33,366 bases of DNA from Ramlibacter aquaticus (GTDB lineage Bacteria > Pseudomonadota > Gammaproteobacteria > Burkholderiales > Burkholderiaceae_C), in contig NZ_JADDOJ010000044.1 in NCBI RefSeq assembly GCF_015159745.1, positions 1 to 33,366 of the forward strand, given 5' to 3'. The position numbers and the translations under genes are program-made. Position 1 is the stretch's first letter. Each line of letters begins with the position of its first letter. Positions 27,670 through 33,366 of the stretch are shown here, piece after piece. Below the pieces are notes generated by a model, which made no database searches, had not been told where the DNA came from, and worked only from the letters and a program-made list of their open reading frames with translations.

Positions 27670-29763
27670 ATGTCACCTGCGCCGCCCGCCGCCCCGTTGC
27701 CCCAGCCTTTCCCGTTCCTGGACCGGGACCACAGCATCCTGGCGTTCAACGAGCGCGTGCTGGACTGGGCGCAACGGCCCGATGTGCCGCTGCTGGAGCG
27801 CTTGCGCTTCCTGTGCATCGTCTCCTCCAACCTGGACGAGTTCTTCGAGGTGCGGGCCGCGCCCCACCTCACGGCGGCCCAGCACGGCGACCACGAAGGC
27901 GAATACACCGTGGACAGCTTCGCCGCGCTGTCGCAGGCCGCCCACTCGCTGGTGGAGCGCCAGTACGCGCTCTACAACGATGAACTGATCCCCGCCTTCG
28001 CCCGGGAAGGCGTGCAGATCCTCTCGCACGGCGAGCGCAACACGGCGCAGAAGGCCTGGGTGCGCGACTATTTCGAGCGCGAGGTGCGGCCGCTGCTGAT
28101 CCCGGTGGGGCTGGACCCCGCGCACCCCTTCCCGCAGGTCGCCAACAAGTCCCTCAACTTCATCGTGCGGCTGGGCGGCAAGGACGCCTTCGGCCGCGAG
28201 AACGAGATCGCGATCGTCAAGGTGCCGCGCGTGCTGCCGCGCCTGATCGCCATGCCGGCCCGGGTCTGCGGCGGCAGGAAGCTGCTGGTGTCGCTCTCCA
28301 GCGTGATCCGGGCCCACCTGGACCTGCTCTTCCCCGGCCGCGAGGTGGGCCAGTTCTCCCAGTTCCGCGTGACCCGGCATTCCGACCTGGCCGTCGACGA
28401 GGATGACGTGAAGGACCTGCGCACCGCGCTGCGCCTCGGCCTGCAACAGCGCCACTACGGCCAGGCGGTGCGCCTGGAGGTCTCCGCGGGCTGTTCGGAA
28501 TTCCTCTCGTCCTTCCTGCTGCAGCAGTTCGGCCTGCCCGCGCTCTCGCTCTACCGGGTGCACGGCCCGGTCAACCTGGTGCGTCTCGCGCAGATGATCG
28601 ACCTGGTCGACCTGCCGCGCCTGCTGTTCCCGCCGCACCAGCCCAGCTACCCGGTGCAGCTGGTGCCCGGCCGATCGATCTTCGAGCAGCTGCGCCGCGG
28701 CGAGGTGCTGATCCACCAGCCCTTCGAGAGCTTCGAGGGCGTGCTGGACTTCCTGCGCGAGGCCGTGCGCGACCCGCAGGTGCTGGCGATCAAGCAGACC
28801 ATCTACCGCACGGGCGCCGACTCGGTGCTGGTCGAGCTGCTGCGCGAGGCCGTGCGGCGCGGCAAGGAAGTGACCGCCGTGGTGGAGCTGAAGGCCCGCT
28901 TCGACGAAGAGGCCAACATCAACTGGGCCGAGCAGCTCGAAGCCGTGGGCGCGCAGGTGGTGTACGGCGTGGTGGGCCTCAAGACGCATGCCAAGATGCT
29001 GCTGGTGACCCGGCGCGAGGGCCGGGCGCTGGTGCGCTATGGCCACCTGGCGACGGGCAACTACAACGCGCGCACGGCCCGCCTGTATACCGACATCAGC
29101 CTGCTCACGGCCCATCCCGCACTGACGGCGGACATGGAGGCCGTCTTCGTGCACCTGGCCAGCGCCAGCCGCCTGCCGCGCCTGTCCCAGCTGCTGCTCG
29201 CGCCCTTCCAGTTGCAGAAGCGCCTGCTGGAGCGCCTGGACGCGCTGGGCGAAGCCGCCGCGCAGGGCCGCGAGGCGCGGATCGTGCTGAAGATGAACGC
29301 GTTGACCGACCAGGCCCTGATGCTGGCGCTGGCCCGGGCCGGCCAGCGCGGCGTGAAGATCGACCTCATCATCCGGGGCGCCTGCATGCTGCCGGCCGGC
29401 GTGCCGGGCCTCACGGACAACATCCGGGTGCGCTCCGTGATCGGCCGCTTCCTGGAGCACTCACGCGTCTTCTATTTCCGGCTGGACGGCGAGGAGCAGC
29501 TGTACCTGTCCAGCGCCGACTGGATGAACCGCAACATGCTGCGGCGCATCGAGATCGCCTGGCCCGTGCACGAGCCCGCCCTGCGCCAGCGCATCATCGA
29601 CGAGTGTCTGGTGGCCTACCTGCACGACCACCGGGACGCCTGGGACCTGCAGCCCGACGGCCGCTACCGGCGCGTGCGCAGCGCGGCCGACCCCCATGCC
29701 CACGGTGCGCAGGGTGCGCTGATGGCACGCTATGCCGCCCCCACCGGGCAGGCCAGGAGCTGA
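27670..29763 (+). CDS. ppk1: Polyphosphate kinase 1
   Basis: PPK1 reversibly polymerises the gamma-phosphate of ATP into inorganic polyphosphate through a phosphohistidine intermediate. The product is 697 aa, typical. The N domain begins FLDRDHSILAFNERVLDWA (from about residue 18). The expected phosphorylated His is His459 in YGHLATGNYNARTARLYTD, and the second conserved His is His597 in GRFLEHSRVFYF. Start choice: ATG 27670 is the only ATG before the domain and has no clear Shine-Dalgarno; because the PHO box abuts it, an alternative start at TTG 27697 (codon 10) is possible. The next gene, sixA, begins one base after the stop. Confidence 0.96.
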   Translation: MSPAPPAAPLPQPFPFLDRDHSILAFNERVLDWAQRPDVPLLERLRFLCIVSSNLDEFFEVRAAPHLTAAQHGDHEGEYTVDSFAALSQAAHSLVERQYALYNDELIPAFAREGVQILSHGERNTAQKAWVRDYFEREVRPLLIPVGLDPAHPFPQVANKSLNFIVRLGGKDAFGRENEIAIVKVPRVLPRLIAMPARVCGGRKLLVSLSSVIRAHLDLLFPGREVGQFSQFRVTRHSDLAVDEDDVKDLRTALRLGLQQRHYGQAVRLEVSAGCSEFLSSFLLQQFGLPALSLYRVHGPVNLVRLAQMIDLVDLPRLLFPPHQPSYPVQLVPGRSIFEQLRRGEVLIHQPFESFEGVLDFLREAVRDPQVLAIKQTIYRTGADSVLVELLREAVRRGKEVTAVVELKARFDEEANINWAEQLEAVGAQVVYGVVGLKTHAKMLLVTRREGRALVRYGHLATGNYNARTARLYTDISLLTAHPALTADMEAVFVHLASASRLPRLSQLLLAPFQLQKRLLERLDALGEAAAQGREARIVLKMNALTDQALMLALARAGQRGVKIDLIIRGACMLPAGVPGLTDNIRVRSVIGRFLEHSRVFYFRLDGEEQLYLSSADWMNRNMLRRIEIAWPVHEPALRQRIIDECLVAYLHDHRDAWDLQPDGRYRRVRSAADPHAHGAQGALMARYAAPTGQARS

Positions 29764-29764
29764 G

Positions 29765-30226
29765 ATGGACCTGATCCTCTGGCGGCATGCCGAAGCGCAG
29801 GACGAGTCCCCCGATGTGCCCGACCTCCGGCGCCCGCTCACCCCGCGCGGCGAGAAGCAGGCCGCCCGGGTCGCGGGCTGGCTGGACCGGCAGTTGCCCG
29901 AAGGCACGCGCATCCTCTGCAGCCCCGCCCTGCGCTGCGAGGAGACCGTCATTCACCTGGGGCGCAAGTTCAAGCTGCGCGAGGAGCTGGCGCCCGATGC
30001 AGGCGCGGACGCCCTGCTGGCCGCCGCGCAATGGCCGGATGCGCGGCAGCCGGTGCTGGTCGTGGGCCACCAGCCCACGCTGGGGGAGGTGGTGGCCCGG
30101 CTGCTGCGCATCGCCCCCGGCGCCTGCGCGGTGCGCAAGGGCAGCGTGTGGTGGTTGCGCACCCGCGAGCGCGACGGCCAGGCGCAGGCCGTGGTGCTGG
30201 CGGTCCAGTCGCCCGACACGGTCTGA
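29765..30226 (+). CDS. sixA: SixA-family phosphohistidine phosphatase
   Basis: SixA is a small histidine phosphatase of the RHG superfamily; in E. coli it dephosphorylates phosphohistidine proteins (ArcB, and NPr of the nitrogen PTS). The product is 153 aa, close to E. coli SixA. The catalytic LWRHAEA places His8 after Arg7, and the second His is His102 in VVGHQPTLGE. The ATG at 29765 is one base after the ppk1 stop, so it is translated with ppk1; a longer upstream frame overlaps ppk1 and lacks similarity. Its tight coupling to PPK1, itself a phosphohistidine enzyme, is notable. Confidence 0.92.
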   Translation: MDLILWRHAEAQDESPDVPDLRRPLTPRGEKQAARVAGWLDRQLPEGTRILCSPALRCEETVIHLGRKFKLREELAPDAGADALLAAAQWPDARQPVLVVGHQPTLGEVVARLLRIAPGACAVRKGSVWWLRTRERDGQAQAVVLAVQSPDTV

Positions 30227-30227
30227 A

Positions 30228-30242
30228 GGCCGGCTGCCGGCC
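30228..30242. repeat. Inverted repeat between convergent sixA and ppx
   Basis: GGCCGG (30228-30233) and CCGGCC (30237-30242) flank CTG in the 30-base gap between the two stop codons. The stem has no T tract on either side, so it is at most a weak or Rho-assisted terminator. Confidence 0.35.
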
Positions 30243-30256
30243 GGTGCTGCCGGGGC

Positions 30257-31744
30257 TCAGGCCAGGCTGAAGACCCAGGGCGTGCGCTGCCAGGCGGCGG
30301 TCTCTTCGCGCAGCAGGTGCGCCGACTGCGGCCATGCGCGCGCCCAGGCCGCGGGCACCTTGAGCGTGAAGCTGCGGTCGGTCCCGGTGGACAGCTGCAG
30401 GCCCGCCAGTTCGGGCTCGCGGCGCGCATGGCACAGGATCACGGCCAGCCGCAGGCACAGCAGCTGGCGGATCAGCGTCTCGTCCTCGAAATCGGCTTCC
30501 AGCTTGCGCAGCTTGCCGCGATGGCCCAGCACCAGCAGGCTGAGCCGGTGCAGCTCGTGCTGGGCGAAGCCGGGCGCATCCGCGTTGTCCAGGATGTAGG
30601 CGCCGTGCTTGTGGGCATCGCTGTGCGAGATGGCGCTGCCGATCTCGTGCAGCTGGGCCGCCCAGTCGAGCGTGCCCTCGAGCCGCGGCAACTCGTCCAC
30701 GGGGGCCGCGCGGTGCAGCTGGCGCAGGAAATGGATCGCCACGGCGGACACCCGGCGCGCCTGGGCCGCGTCGGCCTCGAAGCGCGTGGCCAGGCGCTGC
30801 ACGGACCGGGCGCGCACGTCGGTCTGCACCTGCTCGCGCTCCAGCAGGTCGTACAGCACGCCATGGCGCAGCGCGCCTTCCGCCGCCTCCATGCGGTCGA
30901 TGGAGAGCAGGTCGAAGACGGCGCGCAGCACGCTGACGCCGCCGCCGATCACGGGCCGCCGGTCGTCCTTGAGCCCGTCCATGCGCACCCGGTCGGCGCT
31001 GCGGGCCGCCAGCAGGCGCTCGTGCAGCCAGTCCAGACCGGCACGGCTGATGCCTGGGCCTTCCCACCCGGCGGCCTGCAACACGTCGGCCACCGCGCCT
31101 ATGGTGCCGGAGGAGCCATAGGCGACGTCCCAGAGCCCCGGGTCGTAGGCGCCCAGGGCCTCGTCGAGCACGGCCTTGGCGGCGATCTCCGCGGCCGAAA
31201 AGGCGTCCGCCGTGAACTGGCCTTCGGGGAAATAGCGCATGGACCAGGCCACGCTGCCCACCCGGTAGCTCTCCATCACGCGGGCTTCATAGCCCTGGCC
31301 CAGGATCAGCTCCGTGGAACGGCCGCCGATGTCGACCACCAGGCGACGCTCTTGCGACTGCGGCAGCAGGTGGGCCACGCCCTGGTAGATCAGCCGGGCT
31401 TCCTCGCGGCCGGAGATGACCTCGATGGGAAAGCCCAGGATCTGGTGCGCGCGCTGCAGGAACACGTCGCGGTTGCGCGCCTCGCGCAGCGTCTGCGTGG
31501 CCACCGCCCGCACCTGCGACTTGCGAAAGCCCGCCAGCCGCTCGGCAAAGCGCGCCAGGCAGTCCCAGCCGCGCTGCAGGGCCTCCGGGGTGAGGTTGCG
31601 CGCCTCGTCCAGCCCGCCGCCCTGCCGCACGGTTTCCTTGAGGTACTCGGTACGGCGGATCTGCCCGAGTTCGAGACGGCCGATTTCCAGCCGGAAGCTG
31701 TTGGAGCCGAGGTCGACCGCGGCCAGGAGGGTACCGTTTTGCAT
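30257..31744 (-). CDS. ppx: Exopolyphosphatase (Ppx/GppA family)
   Basis: Ppx removes terminal phosphates from polyphosphate, and GppA-like members also hydrolyse pppGpp. The product is 495 aa, matching the two-domain ppx length. The ASKHA-fold N-terminal domain starts AAVDLGSNSFRLEIGRL. The catalytic Glu is expected in ISGREEARLIYQG, and the phosphate-binding loop is VVDIGGRSTELILG. A helical HD-like C-terminal domain follows, containing LHEIGSAISHSDAHKHGAYI. The ATG at 31744 is chosen because the family N terminus is immediately after it; the frame is open 20 codons further upstream without similarity. It is convergent to ppk1-sixA, not in the same operon. Confidence 0.95.
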   Translation of the reverse strand: MQNGTLLAAVDLGSNSFRLEIGRLELGQIRRTEYLKETVRQGGGLDEARNLTPEALQRGWDCLARFAERLAGFRKSQVRAVATQTLREARNRDVFLQRAHQILGFPIEVISGREEARLIYQGVAHLLPQSQERRLVVDIGGRSTELILGQGYEARVMESYRVGSVAWSMRYFPEGQFTADAFSAAEIAAKAVLDEALGAYDPGLWDVAYGSSGTIGAVADVLQAAGWEGPGISRAGLDWLHERLLAARSADRVRMDGLKDDRRPVIGGGVSVLRAVFDLLSIDRMEAAEGALRHGVLYDLLEREQVQTDVRARSVQRLATRFEADAAQARRVSAVAIHFLRQLHRAAPVDELPRLEGTLDWAAQLHEIGSAISHSDAHKHGAYILDNADAPGFAQHELHRLSLLVLGHRGKLRKLEADFEDETLIRQLLCLRLAVILCHARREPELAGLQLSTGTDRSFTLKVPAAWARAWPQSAHLLREETAAWQRTPWVFSLA

Positions 31745-31803
31745 GCGCGCAGGATGGGAGGGCAGGGCAGCATAGCACCGCCCCCGCTGGCGCAACTTGG
31801 GCA

Positions 31804-32937
31804 TCAGCCGATGACGCGGCCGTCGGGCGTGAGCATGCTCTGCGTGACGTAGGCGCCGGCCCGGCGGCGCCCGTCGAAGGCGACACGGAAGCCGCCGATG
31901 TCCAGGCTGCCGCGTTGCTGGAACGCCGCCAGCGCCTGGGCGCGGCTGGGCTCGCCGCGCAGCTCGCGCAGGACCTCGAAGGTGTAGCGGGCCGCGATGT
32001 AGCCGGCCAGGCTGAGCGCGGTCGGCGGCTCGTCGAAGAACCTGGACAGCGCCTCGCGGTAGGCACGCACCACGGGCAGGCTGGCGCTGGTCACCGGCAC
32101 CGGCTGGGTGGCGATCACGGGCGTGCTGCGGCCGCCGCCCATCTGCTGCAGGGTCTGCAGGTTGATGTCGCCCAGGGCGATCAGGTAGCGCTGGCGCGCC
32201 TGGCGCTCCAGCCCCTGGCTGAACTGCGCCAGCTCGGGGGTGCCACCCAGGAACAGCAGCAGCGCCGGCGTGGTGTTGCCCATCTTCTGGCCCAGGGCGA
32301 GCAGTTCGCCGCCGGCGCGGAAGACCTGCAGGCGCAGCCCGAGCGCGCGGGCCGCGCGCGTCACGTCCTCCTGGAAGGCGGTGAATTCCAGTTCCGAGGC
32401 GTACACGACGCCCAGCTCGCTCACGTTCATCACGCTGAGCGAGCGGAAGGCGTGGGCAACCTGCTCGCGGCGCGAAGCGAAGATGGGGAAGGTCTGGTCG
32501 TCGGGCTCGTCGTCGCCGGCCTGCAGCCAGGGCGCGGCATGGGCGAGCGCGATGCCCTCCTGGCGCAGCAGCGCGGCGACGCGGCTGGCCGCGAAGTCCC
32601 CGGCCGTGCCGGAAAGCGCGAGGCAGCCGGGGTGGTCCCGCAGCGTCCGCACGGACGCCTGGAGGCTGGCCGGCTGGCGGCTGTCCACCTCCAGCGTCAG
32701 GTGCTGCACCGCATGGCCACCCAGGCCGCCGCGGGCGTTGATCTCCTGCCAGGCGGCGCGGGAGCCGACCAGGAAGTCCTTGGCCACGTCCTGCTGGGCC
32801 GGCGCGGTGTCGAACAACTGCCCGACCACGAGAGTGCGGGCGGGCGGGCGGCCGGGCTGGGCGCCGGCCCAGCCGGTCGCGGCCAGCGCGGGCGCCGCCA
32901 GCAGCAGGCGCCGGCGCGCGGGGGACTGCGGGGTCAC
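31804..32937 (-). CDS. Periplasmic type-1 substrate-binding protein (Leu/Ile/Val-binding-like)
   Basis: This is a periplasmic binding protein of the LivK/AmiC-like class, 377 aa. The N terminus ARRRLLLAAPALAATGWAGAQ is a signal peptide with a twin-arginine-like pair, cleaved near residue 26. The mature part begins TLVVGQLFDTAPAQQDVAKDF, and the two-lobe fold is suggested by VNELGVV-like strands and the C-terminal DGRRRAGAYVTQSMLTPDG. No permease or ATPase gene is next to it, so it may serve a distant transporter or act as a sensor. It starts seven bases after the fasciclin gene stop, and ppx follows after 59 bases. The ligand is unknown. Confidence 0.8.
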   Translation of the reverse strand: MTPQSPARRRLLLAAPALAATGWAGAQPGRPPARTLVVGQLFDTAPAQQDVAKDFLVGSRAAWQEINARGGLGGHAVQHLTLEVDSRQPASLQASVRTLRDHPGCLALSGTAGDFAASRVAALLRQEGIALAHAAPWLQAGDDEPDDQTFPIFASRREQVAHAFRSLSVMNVSELGVVYASELEFTAFQEDVTRAARALGLRLQVFRAGGELLALGQKMGNTTPALLLFLGGTPELAQFSQGLERQARQRYLIALGDINLQTLQQMGGGRSTPVIATQPVPVTSASLPVVRAYREALSRFFDEPPTALSLAGYIAARYTFEVLRELRGEPSRAQALAAFQQRGSLDIGGFRVAFDGRRRAGAYVTQSMLTPDGRVIG

Positions 32938-32944
32938 GAGCCGG

Positions 32945-33366
32945 TCAGCGTGCAGGCATCAGCACGCGGTCCACCGTGTGGACCACGCCATTGCTGGCAA
33001 CGATGTCGGCCTGCTGGACCATGGCGTCGTCCACGGTCACGAATTCGCCGGCGCGGCCCAGGCCGACCTTGCCGCCCTGCACGGTCGTGGCATCCCCGTT
33101 CTTCACGTCGGCCGCCATGATCTTGCCCGGCAGCACGTGGTAGGTCAGCACGGCCTTGAGCTTGGCCGGGTCGTGGGCGAGAGCGTCCAGGGTCTTGGCG
33201 GGCACGTCCTTGAAGGCCGCGTTGGTGGGCGCGAACACCGTGAAGGGGCCGGGGCCGCGCAGGGTGTCGGCCAGGCCGGCCTGGATGACCAGGCCATTGA
33301 GCGTGCTCAGGTCGGGGTTGCGGGCCAGGGTGTCGGCCACGGAGACGGGGGCGGTGGGCGTCGCGC
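32945..33366 (-). CDS. Fasciclin (FAS1)-domain protein, partial
   Basis: The gene is cut at the right window edge; its N terminus, probably a signal peptide, lies outside. The visible part holds one FAS1 domain: NPDLSTLNGLVIQAGLADTL, then the H1 motif FTVFAPTNAAFKDVP, YHVLPGKIMAADV and the H2 region VVHTVDRVLMPAR at the C terminus. FAS1 proteins are secreted or surface adhesion modules; the bacterial role is usually not known. A GTG at 33340 is not taken as the start because the frame stays open beyond it. The stop lies seven bases before the substrate-binding protein gene, suggesting an operon. Confidence 0.88.
   Translation of the reverse strand, partial: ATPTAPVSVADTLARNPDLSTLNGLVIQAGLADTLRGPGPFTVFAPTNAAFKDVPAKTLDALAHDPAKLKAVLTYHVLPGKIMAADVKNGDATTVQGGKVGLGRAGEFVTVDDAMVQQADIVASNGVVHTVDRVLMPAR

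Overview
The window is a gene-dense stretch (about 95% coding, visibly high GC with G/C in nearly every third codon position) of a Gram-negative bacterial chromosome. The gene order rpsB-tsf-pyrH-frr-uppS-cdsA-dxr-rseP-bamA-skp-lpxD-fabZ-lpxA-lpxB-rnhB, followed by carAB, greA, yhbY/rlmE, ftsH, folP, glmM and ppk, together with the protein sequences, points to Betaproteobacteria, order Burkholderiales, most probably Comamonadaceae. The species cannot be fixed from the sequence alone. No tRNA, rRNA, CRISPR array, insertion sequence or phage gene was seen.

Layout. (1) 1-4061: translation and nucleotide genes, rpsB (S2), tsf (EF-Ts), pyrH (UMP kinase) and frr (ribosome recycling factor). They are preceded by an extended -10 promoter and a highly structured rpsB leader, with a terminator-like hairpin between rpsB and tsf. 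(2) 3330-15089: one long, tightly packed envelope block, mostly with overlapping stop and start codons: undecaprenyl-PP synthase, CDP-DAG synthase, DXP reductoisomerase, the RseP protease, BamA, Skp, LpxD, FabZ, LpxA and LpxB, then RNase HII and a SpoU-type RNA methyltransferase. These make the isoprenoid carrier, phospholipid precursor and lipid A, and fold outer membrane proteins. (3) 15090-20561: a TATAAT promoter, a structured leader of about 140 nt, carA and carB (carbamoyl phosphate synthase), and a broken Kdo hydroxylase gene. (4) 20562-24866: an intrinsic terminator inside the greA leader, greA, a DUF4149 membrane protein, convergent yhbY, divergent rlmE, and ftsH with a strong terminator. 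(5) 24882-30226: a VOC-family protein on the minus strand, then folP-glmM, then a PHO box and ppk1-sixA. (6) 30257-33366, minus strand: ppx, a periplasmic type-1 substrate-binding protein and a fasciclin-domain protein cut by the window edge.

Most of the window is conserved core genome. The parts that deserve attention are regulatory or degenerative. They are the carA leader, with a closing stem, two hairpins and a 15-codon ORF laid over them; the rpsB leader; a terminator placed as in the E. coli greA/GraL leader; a kdoO-like gene with both a one-base frameshift and loss of the first metal-binding histidine; a bulky Phe at the acyl-chain ruler position of LpxA; a PHO box touching the ppk start codon where related genomes carry pst-pho genes; a phosphohistidine phosphatase encoded one base after PPK1; and several genes (yhbY, folP, ppk1) whose predicted promoters imply leaderless or nearly leaderless mRNAs. 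I did not find a clearly new multi-gene system. All structures were folded by eye and nothing was searched against databases.
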